Shown here piece by piece: positions 45,033 to 53,329 of a stretch of 64,000 nt of DNA. The DNA comes from Cyanobacteria bacterium FACHB-471 (GTDB taxonomy: Bacteria > Cyanobacteriota > Cyanobacteriia > Elainellales > Elainellaceae), in the NCBI GenBank assembly GCA_014695345.1, contig JACJOC010000084.1, forward strand, positions 124,001-188,000. The letters are read 5' to 3'. The notes beneath the pieces are model-generated. The model did no database searches and was not told where the DNA came from. It saw nothing but the letters and a program-made list of their open reading frames with translations. Within the stretch, counting starts at the first letter, position 1; every line of letters begins with the position of its first letter. Both the position numbers and the translations under genes were made by a program.

Positions 45033-45614
45033 ATGACTGAAGTGCCAGCTAACTCGACCCATCCTAAAACACGGTCAGAATGGCGTACTTGGTTAGAACA
45101 ACATCACACACGTGACAAAGGGATTTGGCTCATCAGCTACAAAAAAGCAACGGGAAAGCCGCGATTTGACTATGAGGAAGCGGTAGAAGAGGCATTGTGC
45201 TTTGGCTGGATTGACAATAAGGGCAACAAGCTGGATGAGGAGCGATCGCTTCTCTGGTTTGCTCCCCGAAAACCTGGTACTGGCTGGTCAAAGCTAAACA
45301 AAGAACGAGTTGAGCGATTAATTGCACAGAATATGATGATGCCTGCGGGACTGGCAAAAGTTGAAGCTGCCAAGCAAGATGGTTCCTGGAATGCCCTGGA
45401 TGCGATCGAGGCGCTAGAAATTCCGCCTGATTTAGAAACAGCCTTGGCTAGCTATGGCGAGGCAAAACAGAATTTTGAAGCATTCCCACGCTCGGTTAAA
45501 CGAGGCATTTTAGAATGGATTGCTTCGGCTAAAAGACCTGAAACCCGGGCGAAACGAGTGAATGAGACAGCCCAACTCGCCTCTCAAAATCTGCGGGCAA
45601 ATCAATGGCGATAG
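45033..45614 (+). CDS. YdeI/OmpD-associated family protein
   Basis: A 193-residue protein. The family pattern is clear: SEWRTWLEQHHTRDKGIWL, YEEAVEEALCFGWIDNKGNK, FAPRKPGTGWSKLNKERVER, and a C-terminal FEAFPRSVKRGILEWIASAK with KRPETRAKRV. Members have been annotated as bacteriocin-protection or OmpD-associated proteins, but the molecular function is not established. It appears monocistronic. Confidence 0.9.
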   Translation: MTEVPANSTHPKTRSEWRTWLEQHHTRDKGIWLISYKKATGKPRFDYEEAVEEALCFGWIDNKGNKLDEERSLLWFAPRKPGTGWSKLNKERVERLIAQNMMMPAGLAKVEAAKQDGSWNALDAIEALEIPPDLETALASYGEAKQNFEAFPRSVKRGILEWIASAKRPETRAKRVNETAQLASQNLRANQWR

Positions 45615-45718
45615 TTCCTCAGTGCCAATTGGAGAGACGTTAATTGGGCAATTCCTACGCGAACAAGAGCTTTACCCCCTTGTCTTCAGGAATGGGATTT
45701 CCATTAAACAGGACACCT

Positions 45719-45784
45719 GTAAGGGCAGGTTTAGCATTAAAGCTGTCGCTCAACTGCAAAGATTCCGGCAAAACCTGCCCCTAC
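45719..45784. repeat. Inverted repeat with GTAGGGGCAGGTTT arms
   Basis: Left arm GTAAGGGCAGGTTT (45719-45732) and right arm AAACCTGCCCCTAC (45771-45784) match at 13 of 14 positions around a 38-base spacer. It lies downstream of the YdeI-like gene and ends 42 bases from the stop of the convergent hydrolase gene. Confidence 0.75.
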
Positions 45785-45826
45785 CCAAGGGTAAACTTTT
45801 TCTTAGAGATCTCTTAAGCAATACTT

Positions 45827-46807
45827 CTACTTGCATTCAAAGGAGGCAACTAAAGAGTTGTTGGATAACAGTTGCTTGAGAGTCTCAATGGCTGGTGCTT
45901 GAGAACGAACATGAGCATCAATAAATAAACCGATCGCTTCTGCCATTAAATCTCGCAGTTGCGCTTCCGGTTGGGTTGCTGGCAAGTCTAGAAACGGTCT
46001 ACCTGTGGTGAAATCAAACGGATCAGCGATTGAAAAATGATTGGCTCCTTCCAACAGCAGCAAGTAACTATCGTTTCTGCCTCCTGCGATCGCCTCCTGG
46101 AAAGTTCGTTGAACTGGTGTTGTAGGCTGTTCCCAAGTGACTCCATAGCGATCGCTACTATTCGCAATCACTCCATCACAAGTTCCTCCAATTAATAGGA
46201 GAGGTAAGGCATCAGGCAAGGAAAGGATTGTACTGGGTGCATAACCGAGTTGGACAATTGCCGCCGTGTGAGCACCGTAAGCAAAAGCAGCCGCAACTTG
46301 TGGAAAAAACTGTGGCTCTGCACTCTCAATCGCAACCCTCCCTCCAGCAGAATGCCCACCTAAAACGATATGGTCTAGGTCGAGTAAACCAGCCAACACT
46401 CCTTCTGCTTGTAAACGCTCTAATGCAGTCAGTAGTGTGGGCAAAGCAGAAGCCGTTGGCCCTTTGCCATACATGTTGGGTGTCAACATCTTGACGTTAA
46501 CCCCTGGAGTAAGCCCTACCATTCCAGGTAAATCTTCAGCAATCCAGGAGAAGGTAACCGCTACAAGTCCACGTTCTGCTAACTTGACGGCTAACCATTG
46601 ATATACTTCAGGTCCGCAGTTAATTCCGTTGAAAAGAATGACGACCTTAAACGGAGCCTGTTGAGAATCGGCAGGAACAACTCCAAAATTTTGCTCTTGT
46701 TCGCTACCCGACATCTGGGCAGGGTAAAAAACCTTTAACTGAATCGTGTTATAGGGGGAAGAAGCATTTTCAACGGTAGCAGCTCGAAAAATTGCTCTTA
46801 TGTCCAT
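45827..46807 (-). CDS. Alpha/beta hydrolase (chlorophyllase/dienelactone-hydrolase-like)
   Basis: A 326-residue hydrolase with no signal peptide. The nucleophile elbow is GGHSAGGR in IVLGGHSAGGRVAIESA. An oxyanion-hole candidate lies in VVILFNGINCGPEVYQWLA, an acid in LLLIGGTCDGVIANSSDRYG and the catalytic His in LLLEGANHFSIADPF. The overall pattern resembles chlorophyllase/PET-hydrolase-like lipases found in cyanobacteria. The substrate is unknown. Confidence 0.78.
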   Translation of the reverse strand: MDIRAIFRAATVENASSPYNTIQLKVFYPAQMSGSEQEQNFGVVPADSQQAPFKVVILFNGINCGPEVYQWLAVKLAERGLVAVTFSWIAEDLPGMVGLTPGVNVKMLTPNMYGKGPTASALPTLLTALERLQAEGVLAGLLDLDHIVLGGHSAGGRVAIESAEPQFFPQVAAAFAYGAHTAAIVQLGYAPSTILSLPDALPLLLIGGTCDGVIANSSDRYGVTWEQPTTPVQRTFQEAIAGGRNDSYLLLLEGANHFSIADPFDFTTGRPFLDLPATQPEAQLRDLMAEAIGLFIDAHVRSQAPAIETLKQLLSNNSLVASFECK

Positions 46808-46886
46808 AATATGAGACTAGAATCCACAGCTAGAATCCATAGTAAGGATTATAGGAAGGATTGAGCAAAGGCAATGAGGTAAGTTC

Positions 46887-47504
46887 ATGATCCAGGTATT
46901 GCAGCAGCCAATCACATTTGATGAATTTGTCGAGTGGCTACCTGAAACTTCTGAATGCCGCTACGAGTTGCATCGTGGAACTGTTGTAGAGATGCCAAAA
47001 CCAACGGGCAAACATTCAAAAGTAGCGGGTAATTTAGCTTATGAGGTAGGCGCTGCAATTCGTCAGGCAAACTTGCCCTATTTCATCCCTAAAGAATGCA
47101 TTGTCCGTTCGGTAGATGGTAATTCTGGATATAAACCGGATGTCATTGTTTTAGATGAATCTGCGCTGATAGATGAACCTCTATGGGAAAGTGGTTCTAT
47201 CATCACGCTGGGCAAATCGATCAAAGTCATTGTGGAAGTCGTTTCAACCAATTGGCGAGATGATTACTTTTTGAAGCTTGGGGAGTATGAAGCATTAGGT
47301 ATCCAGGAATATTGGATTGTGGATTACGACGCATTGGGTGGGCGACGTTTCATGGGCAATCCCAAACACCCAACGATTACGGTTTGTCAATGGGTGGATG
47401 GGGAATATGAGTTGCAGCAATTTCGAGCAGGCGATCGCCTCAGTTCACCCACCTTTCCCACCCTGAAACTAACGGTTGATCAGATTTTTGCGGCAGGACA
47501 ATAG
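46887..47504 (+). CDS. Uma2 family protein (DUF820)
   Basis: A 205-residue nuclease-fold protein. Motifs are ITFDEFVEWLPETSECRYEL, GYKPDVIVLDES (Asp), IKVIVEVVSTNWRDDYFLK (Glu-x-Val plus Lys) and LGIQEYWIVDYDALGG. GAGGT is well placed before ATG 46887. It is the third Uma2 gene in the window and the one closest to typical family length. No partner gene is evident. Confidence 0.9.
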   Translation: MIQVLQQPITFDEFVEWLPETSECRYELHRGTVVEMPKPTGKHSKVAGNLAYEVGAAIRQANLPYFIPKECIVRSVDGNSGYKPDVIVLDESALIDEPLWESGSIITLGKSIKVIVEVVSTNWRDDYFLKLGEYEALGIQEYWIVDYDALGGRRFMGNPKHPTITVCQWVDGEYELQQFRAGDRLSSPTFPTLKLTVDQIFAAGQ

Positions 47505-47557
47505 AGGGCGATCGCTCCCTCTCCTCAAGAGCGATCGCTTTTCCCTTTTTAGTTTCC

Positions 47558-47806
47558 TTATCCTTCTCGTCTGCGATCGCGAGTCAAGATACTCATCACT
47601 TCACCCGAACTGGGCGCAGGCAAAAGCGGACTCCAGGCACTTACTTCGGCAAAACCGCGTCGATACAGGTCGTGAATCGTTTCAATTACACCATCGCGAG
47701 AGCCGATCACTAAAATTCGTAACCGTTCACGATCTGGACTTTGGAGAGCGGCAATTTCTCTCTCAACGGGTGGTGCGCTGGGAGATTCTAAAAAACAGTG
47801 AGACAT
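47558..47806 (-). CDS. Small conserved cyanobacterial protein of unknown function
   Basis: An 82-residue protein. AAGGAGT lies eight bases before the ATG, which supports a real gene. The sequence is balanced rather than low complexity, with RLRILVIGSRDGVIETIHDL followed by RRGFAEVSAWSPLLPA and a basic end. It resembles a small protein widespread in filamentous cyanobacteria; I do not know its function. Two hairpins lie in its leader (47821-47892), so expression may be controlled after transcription. Confidence 0.75.
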   Translation of the reverse strand: MSHCFLESPSAPPVEREIAALQSPDRERLRILVIGSRDGVIETIHDLYRRGFAEVSAWSPLLPAPSSGEVMSILTRDRRREG

Positions 47807-47820
47807 GAGTTGTGACTCCT

Positions 47821-47892
47821 TAGGTTTTTTGAGGAAACCCCAAAAACCTAGCCACCCCGCACTTTTTCTGACACGACAAGTCGGGGTGGCTA
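47821..47892 (-). promoter_or_regulatory. Two adjacent inverted repeats in the leader of the 82-residue protein gene
   Basis: The outer hairpin has 11-bp arms (TAGCCACCCCG 47849-47859 and CGGGGTGGCTA 47882-47892). The second has 9-bp arms (TAGGTTTTT 47821-47829 and AAAAACCTA 47842-47850). On the minus-strand transcript the second hairpin ends directly at the AAGGAGT ribosome-binding site, and the two stems share bases 47849-47850, so they may compete. Confidence 0.5.
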
Positions 47893-48067
47893 AGGAGTGT
47901 TAAAATTCACCGTTAGCCGCCAGACTGCTTCTACCAGTTTGGGGGTCAGTCGCTCATTGCTGCTGGTAACAGCTTTGAGCGACGCTAGATTTTTGGGTAG
48001 CGTGCGGTTGTCTTATGCGATAAAAACAACCTTAACGTGAGAGCATATCTGGGATGATGTCTCCTCG

Positions 48068-48436
48068 TCAAGATGCTGGGGCAATAGTTTTGCTGACAGC
48101 AGTACGCGATCGCCGACGATCTGATTTGCGCGTTCCGCCTGCCATTTCATACTCATTGCTATTTTTGCCATATCGAGAGGCAACATTCAACAGCATGTGT
48201 TCAGAGTAATCGTTTAATGCCCGCTCTGCTTCGAGCAAGTCATTTTGAGTTTTATCCACCAGCGATCGCGCCTGGTTATGGGCAGCTAGCTTTTCTTTCA
48301 CGTCCTGCAACCTTTCGTTGTAGATGACAAGAGAAAATCCATTCTCAAAGTTAAGGGTGGGGCTAATTGTTTCCATTCCCTCAATCCGGCGTTCTGCTTT
48401 GGTCTGTGCTAACGAGTTTCTTCTCTTTTGCGGCAT
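48068..48436 (-). CDS. Small conserved cyanobacterial protein of unknown function
   Basis: A 122-residue, basic, mostly helical protein. It begins MPQKRRNSLAQTKAERRIEG, has a central coiled coil (LQDVKEKLAAHNQARSLVDK, LLEAERALNDYSEHM) and ends with YEMAGGTRKSDRRRSR. I recall similar proteins in many filamentous cyanobacteria but no function. ATG 48436 has AAGGA nine bases upstream; the longer reading from 48514 is less likely. Confidence 0.7.
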   Translation of the reverse strand: MPQKRRNSLAQTKAERRIEGMETISPTLNFENGFSLVIYNERLQDVKEKLAAHNQARSLVDKTQNDLLEAERALNDYSEHMLLNVASRYGKNSNEYEMAGGTRKSDRRRSRTAVSKTIAPAS

Positions 48437-48618
48437 TACACAATCCTTTAACAGTGAGTAGAGCAACCTGAAATCACTTGACATCGGTTGAATTGACCCC
48501 ATCAAAATACGCAATTCGCAAAAGTACCAGGTTCAGTAAAGCCACAGAACTTTCGAGAGCAACAAAATTGGCGATCGCCCTTCACGCCCGTATTTTTGCT
48601 GGAAATTGTAAACAAAAA

Positions 48619-48793
48619 CAGGTTTAAGAGTTTAAAACCTGATCTTTAAATTCAAAACAAGGTTTTGTGAGTTTGAAATCAGGTTTTGTAAGTTAAAAAC
48701 AAGGTTTAAGAGTTTAAAACCTGATTTTTAAATTCAAAACAAGGTTTTGCGAGTTTGAAATCAGGTTTAAGAGTTTGAAATCAGGTTTTGGGA
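48619..48793. repeat. AT-rich tandem array, about 20-bp units in an 82-bp higher-order repeat
   Basis: About 8.6 units, for example CAGGTTTAAGAGTTTAAAAC, CTGATTTTTAAATTCAAAAC and AAGGTTTTGCGAGTTTGAAAT less its last base. Units 1-4 and 5-8 form two copies of a larger period. Many units are themselves imperfect palindromes (AGGTTT...AAACCT). There are no spacers, so it is not a CRISPR array. Confidence 0.85.
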
Positions 48794-48864
48794 GGGGCGA
48801 TCGCTTTGAGCGATGGCTTAGCTCAGCCAGGAGATTTGAGAAATCTAGTTTTTGCCTAAACAGC

Positions 48865-48936
48865 GTAGGGGCTTAGCATTCGGCAGATAGATCCCGCAAT
48901 AGACCCAAAATCCTCGCCCGAATGCTAAGCCCTTAC
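48865..48936. repeat. Inverted repeat with GTAGGGGCTTAGCATTCGG arms
   Basis: Arms at 48865-48883 and 48918-48936 match at 18 of 19 positions around a 34-base spacer. It shares the GTAGGGGC end with the elements at 20421, 42323, 45719 and 58233. It is 3' of the DUF4278 gene (minus strand). Confidence 0.8.
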
Positions 48937-49009
48937 AGGAGACGTGCGCCACTTTTCAAATACCTTATAGATCTGTATCTAGCGATCGCACTCCAACAAG
49001 CAACCCCGA

Positions 49010-49279
49010 TTAGGACTGCTTAAGATAGCAACAGCCGCGATAACGTAAAACCACCGTTGCGTCTGGAACCCAGGATTGGGGTTGAGAATGCCAAGTGCCT
49101 CCGCGATAGGTTCCATTGGCAGCAAATGATACGTTTTCAGATGTTGTAGGACGGCGATAGGAAATACCGCGATAGGTGAGGCGATCGCCCAAAACTTCTT
49201 CACTGGCTGCGATCGGACCTGCCTCGAAACCTTGGTCAAGAATAGCTTGAAACAGGCTGAAATGATGAGAAAACAGCAT
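49010..49279 (-). CDS. DUF4278 domain protein
   Basis: An 89-residue protein. Two YRG motifs typical of the cyanobacterial DUF4278 family are present: RLTYRGISYRR and VLRYRGCCY at the C-terminus, with NGTYRGGTWH between. AAGGAGA lies eight bases before ATG 49279. The family function is unknown. The upstream 205 bases before the LRR-Roc gene hold the divergent promoters. Confidence 0.8.
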   Translation of the reverse strand: MLFSHHFSLFQAILDQGFEAGPIAASEEVLGDRLTYRGISYRRPTTSENVSFAANGTYRGGTWHSQPQSWVPDATVVLRYRGCCYLKQS

Positions 49280-49484
49280 GAGATTATTCTCCTTGGGAGT
49301 TCTTGAAGAGATATACAAATGATGTAATGCCTGGCGCAGGTGTAATCTTTGGCGTGATTTCCCTGCGCTATATGTTTAAGTTAAGGTTGCCGCTGAGATT
49401 TGTCGGTATGAAAAGGTCAGGGAAAGTCAGCAGTGATAGACAGATTTGTGGCTACAGTATTGGGTAATGATTTAGTGATTACCG

Positions 49485-52400
49485 ATGACTCAGGAAGAAC
49501 TGCTGCAAGTAATCGAACAGGCAGCAAGAGATGGGAGGAGAACGCTTGACCTCGCTGGAGAGGGATTAACAGCTTTACCACCTGAAATCGGTAAGCTAAC
49601 TCAGCTTAAACACCTGATTCTCGGTAAGTGGTACTACAACCATGAGGAAAGACGTGGCGAGTACATTGGCAACAATTTGAAAGCTTTGCCGCCAGAAATC
49701 GGACAGCTTATCAATCTCAAAAAACTTTGGGCTTCTGCTAATCAACTAAGCAACCTGCCTGCTGAAATCGGTCAACTCACCAGTCTGCGATCGCTCAAGC
49801 TCGACGAAAATCAATTGAGCAGCCTGCCTGCTGAAATTACTCAACTGACAAACTTGCGATCGCTCAGCCTTAGCGATAATCAACTGAGCAGCCTACCTGC
49901 TGAAATTGGGAAACTCATCAATCTGCAATCACTTGACCTCACCGGTAATCAACTAATCAATTTGCCTGTTGAGATCGTTCAACTTGCCAGTTTGCGATCG
50001 CTCCACCTCACCGGCACCGAATTGAGCAGTCTACCTGCTCAATTCGGTCAACTCACTAGTCTGCGATCGCTTGACCTCATCTTCAATCAACTGAGCAGCC
50101 TACCTGCTGAAATTGGGAAACTCATCAATCTGCAATCACTCGACCTCACCGGTAATCAACTAATCAACCTGCCTGTTGAGATCGTTCAACTTGCCAGTTT
50201 GCGATCGCTCCACCTCGGGTTCAATCAACTGACTAGTCTACCTGCTGAGATTGTTCAACTCATCAATCTGCAATCACTTGACCTCCGCGAAAACCAACTG
50301 ACTAGTCTACCTGCTGAGATTGTTCAGCTCATCAATTTGCGGTCGCTCAACCTCAGCAACAATCAATTGAGTAGCCTACCTGTAGAGATCAAGCAAATCC
50401 CTCAACTTACACGACTAGAGTTGCAGGGCAATCCGCTTCCCATTCCTCCCGAAATTCTGGGGAGTTCCCGGAACAGTCTGGGCAAACCTACCAATACTTT
50501 AAAGTCCTACTTTCATGTCCAAGACTCAGACGAAACTGAAGCGCTCTGCAGGGTGAAGTTCTTGATTTTAGGGGAGGGAGGAGTGGGCAAAACGTCTTTA
50601 GAAAGAAGGATTGCCGACGAAGCTGAAGCTTACGAACAAACTAAATCTATTGACATTTTAAGGTTCTACTTTCAAGTCCAAAAGCCAGAAGAAACTGAGT
50701 TGATCTATGAAGCAAAGCTCTTGATTTTAGGGGAGGGAGGAGTAGGCAAAACGTCTTTAGCAAAAAAAATTGCCGACGAAGCTCACGAACTACAAGACGA
50801 AAACACCACCCAAGGTATTGATGTGATTCGTTGGCAGTTTGAACTGCCGAACGGTCAACATTTTCGCGTCAATATTTGGGACTTTGGTGGACAGGAAATC
50901 TATCATCAAACTCACCAGTTTTTTCTCACTGAGCGTTCCCTCTATCTTCTAGTTGCCGATACACGCAAGGAAAATACCGATTTTTATTACTGGCTCAGCG
51001 TAGTGGAACTGTTGAGCAACAACAGCCCCATTTTGATCATCAAGAATGAGAAACAGAACCGCCGGTGCGAAATCAATGATCGCCAATTCCGAGGAGAATT
51101 TAACAACCTTAAAGAAACCTTGGCTACAAACCTTGCTGACAACCGAGGCTTGCAAGAAATCAAAGATGCAATTCAGCTTTATATCAGCAGACTGCCTCAT
51201 ATGGGTACTCGCTTACCTAAAGTATGGGCGAAAGTTCGATCTGTTCTAGAAAGCTATACTCGCAACAACTACATCAGCCTCGATGAATACTACCGGCTAT
51301 GTCGACTCGACGGCTTAACCGATCAGCAAGAGATGCTATCGCTAATTCGCTATCTTCACGACATCGGCGTTTGTCTACATTTTCACACCGATCCACTGCT
51401 CAAAAAGACTGTCATCCTCAAGCCAGAGTGGGGCACTGCTGCCGTCTATAAAGTGCTGGATAATGAAACTGTTATAAACAACCTCGGCTATTTCACCCAG
51501 GATGAGCTTGCCGACATCTGGAGCAATGCTGAGTACGCCGATATGCGAGATGAGTTGCTGCACCTGATGATGCGGTTCAAGCTTTGCTACGAAATTCCGG
51601 GTCGTCCCCACACCTACATCGCGCCCAACCTGCTCTCCGTCAACCAGCCCGACTATGACTGGGATGAGACCGATAACCTGAGCCTGCGCTATGAATATGA
51701 GTTCATGCCCAAAGGCATCCTCACCCGCCTGATTGTGGAAATGCATCCCTGGATTGAGCAGCAGCTAGTCTGGAAAAACGGCGTGGTTCTACACAAAGAC
51801 CAGACTCGCGCCGAAGTGATTGAGCATTACAACCAGCGAGAAATCAGAATTCGCGTCACCGGAAGCCGCAAAAAAGAACTGCTGGCAGTCGTCACCTACG
51901 AACTCGCAAAGATTCACCAGTCTTACGAACGCTTGCAGTATCAAACCCTGGTTCCCTGCAACTGTGAGAGGAAATGTAAGAACAGCCAAACGCCCTATTC
52001 CTACCCGCTAGAAACGCTACATGAGTTTTTGGATGACCAGGCATACCTCATCCAATGTCAAAAAAGTCGGCAAATGGTAGATGTTCGCAGACTAATTGAT
52101 GATGTTTTGTCCCAAGAAATTGAAACAGAGCAAAAGCATCTCCTCAGACCAGACCGTCCGCCCACGCCAGCAGAATCTCTCCAGCAAGAACTGGAGCAAG
52201 CGCGCGAGAAGTCACTCAATCGTCAATCGAGGCAAACATCTATGACGGAAGCTAGCCGCAACCAGGTTTTTGTCAGCTATAGCCATCAAGATCAGAACTG
52301 GCTAAAACAGCTTCAAACTCACCTCAAGCCGATGATTCGCAACCAAACGCTAGACGTGTGGGACGATACCCGCATTCAACCCGGTGCAGAATGGCGAAAA

Positions 52401-52700
52401 GACATCGAGACAGCTTTATCGGCAGCAAAGGTTGCAGTCCTGCTAGTTAGCCCTGACTTTTTGGCATCCGATTTCATTGCAGATCAGGAATTGCCCCCAC
52501 TTTTGAATGCGGCTGAGCAAGAAGGATTGACCGTATTTTGGATACCGATCAGCTACAGTTCCTATGAGGAAACCGAGATTGCAAAATATCAGTCAGCTCA
52601 TCCTCCTCAGAAACCTTTGGATAGCCTCTCTCCACCCGACCTAAACTTTGCCCTGGTAAACATCTGCAAGAAACTTAAAGCAGCATTTGTAGGAACGTAG
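49485..52700 (+). CDS. LRR - Roc GTPase (duplicated P-loop) - COR - TIR protein
   Basis: A 1071-residue multidomain signalling protein. Twelve or so 23-residue leucine-rich repeats (LPAEIGQLTSLRSLKLDENQ type) span about 20-315. Two copies of a P-loop module follow, GEGGVGKTSL near 363 and near 416, within a 53-residue tandem duplication; only the second is followed by G3 (NIWDFGGQEIYH, about 466) and the G4-like IIKNEKQ. A COR-like region occupies about 560-800 (WGTAAVYKVLDN; HLMMRFKLCYEIPG), then a Cys motif CNCERKC. The C-terminal TIR (about 925-1070) has QVFVSYSHQDQNWLKQ, LDVWDDTRIQPGAEWRKDIE and VLLVSPDFLASDFIADQE. This resembles ROCO/NLR-like sensors; a defence or death role is inferred. 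Confidence 0.92.
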   Translation: MTQEELLQVIEQAARDGRRTLDLAGEGLTALPPEIGKLTQLKHLILGKWYYNHEERRGEYIGNNLKALPPEIGQLINLKKLWASANQLSNLPAEIGQLTSLRSLKLDENQLSSLPAEITQLTNLRSLSLSDNQLSSLPAEIGKLINLQSLDLTGNQLINLPVEIVQLASLRSLHLTGTELSSLPAQFGQLTSLRSLDLIFNQLSSLPAEIGKLINLQSLDLTGNQLINLPVEIVQLASLRSLHLGFNQLTSLPAEIVQLINLQSLDLRENQLTSLPAEIVQLINLRSLNLSNNQLSSLPVEIKQIPQLTRLELQGNPLPIPPEILGSSRNSLGKPTNTLKSYFHVQDSDETEALCRVKFLILGEGGVGKTSLERRIADEAEAYEQTKSIDILRFYFQVQKPEETELIYEAKLLILGEGGVGKTSLAKKIADEAHELQDENTTQGIDVIRWQFELPNGQHFRVNIWDFGGQEIYHQTHQFFLTERSLYLLVADTRKENTDFYYWLSVVELLSNNSPILIIKNEKQNRRCEINDRQFRGEFNNLKETLATNLADNRGLQEIKDAIQLYISRLPHMGTRLPKVWAKVRSVLESYTRNNYISLDEYYRLCRLDGLTDQQEMLSLIRYLHDIGVCLHFHTDPLLKKTVILKPEWGTAAVYKVLDNETVINNLGYFTQDELADIWSNAEYADMRDELLHLMMRFKLCYEIPGRPHTYIAPNLLSVNQPDYDWDETDNLSLRYEYEFMPKGILTRLIVEMHPWIEQQLVWKNGVVLHKDQTRAEVIEHYNQREIRIRVTGSRKKELLAVVTYELAKIHQSYERLQYQTLVPCNCERKCKNSQTPYSYPLETLHEFLDDQAYLIQCQKSRQMVDVRRLIDDVLSQEIETEQKHLLRPDRPPTPAESLQQELEQAREKSLNRQSRQTSMTEASRNQVFVSYSHQDQNWLKQLQTHLKPMIRNQTLDVWDDTRIQPGAEWRKDIETALSAAKVAVLLVSPDFLASDFIADQELPPLLNAAEQEGLTVFWIPISYSSYEETEIAKYQSAHPPQKPLDSLSPPDLNFALVNICKKLKAAFVGT
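49881..50216 (+). repeat. Recent duplication of a three-LRR block
   Basis: Segments 49881-50009 and 50088-50216 (offset 207 bp = 69 residues = three 23-residue LRRs) differ at only a few bases, including silent changes. This points to recent unequal recombination within the sensor region. Confidence 0.85.
50507..50824 (+). repeat. 159-bp in-frame tandem duplication containing the Roc P-loop
   Basis: Copy 1 is 50507-50665 and copy 2 is 50666-50824. The bases around both P-loops (from 50562 and 50721) are almost identical over about 40 positions, while flanks have diverged (CRVKFLILGEGGVGKTSLER versus YEAKLLILGEGGVGKTSLAK). Confidence 0.88.
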
Positions 52701-52807
52701 ACGAGCAAAGAGCAATCGCTCGTCCCCATTTAATCACTTATGTCCATCTGCTTGATTCGGGAGGAGTATGGGCTAATGGACTAGCTTTGCCCATCCCACG
52801 TTCAATG

Positions 52808-53329
52808 CTAGAGAGCGTTAAGTTCATTTTGAAGATTGGGAATTAACTCTTCAATCTCCTTGTCTGAAAGATGCTCCAGGATTTCAGACTTCCAAGTTCT
52901 TACAGAATCCTTGCAATTAAGCTCATAAATTAATATGCGTGCGCGCTCATAAGGACTAACGTATCTTGATTGTGCAACAAGATCTGCATAATCTTCCCAT
53001 GTAGGGTGAGGCTCCCAGCGTTCAACCAACGCTTTAATGAAGCATTTAGTAGCATGGATTTCACTATTAAAGCGATCGCCGCAATGGGCTAACCACCCTG
53101 CATACCCAATTAGAGCTCTACATGCTGTTTCTAAATGATTTACATGTCCTTCGATCGCTTGTTGTAACGGAAGATAGTTTAAATCAACACCCATCACAAT
53201 TAACTTATCTAAATAAAGTAGAAGCACTTCCAGGAGTTCTTCGTCCACATCAAGAGAAGATAAACTCTGCAAACTACTTTCCTTTCTCATAGCCCTTTGA
53301 TCAATGCGTACAAACTTGGAAAACACCAT
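52808..53329 (-). CDS. Hypothetical helical protein
   Basis: A 173-residue acidic, mostly helical protein that I do not recognise. It has ELLEVLLLYLDKLIVMGVDL, a Trp/Cys-containing ALIGYAGWLAHCGDRFNSE and a C-terminus with SDKEIEELIPNLQNELN. There are no membrane segments or signal. It is convergent with the LRR-Roc-TIR gene (107 bases between stops), so a functional link is possible but not shown. A start at 53287 (MRKESS) is an alternative. Confidence 0.6.
   Translation of the reverse strand: MVFSKFVRIDQRAMRKESSLQSLSSLDVDEELLEVLLLYLDKLIVMGVDLNYLPLQQAIEGHVNHLETACRALIGYAGWLAHCGDRFNSEIHATKCFIKALVERWEPHPTWEDYADLVAQSRYVSPYERARILIYELNCKDSVRTWKSEILEHLSDKEIEELIPNLQNELNAL

Noticed and set aside
48619-48793. 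Possible CRISPR array
   Set aside because: Units are directly abutting with no unique spacers, units vary, and no cas genes are present.
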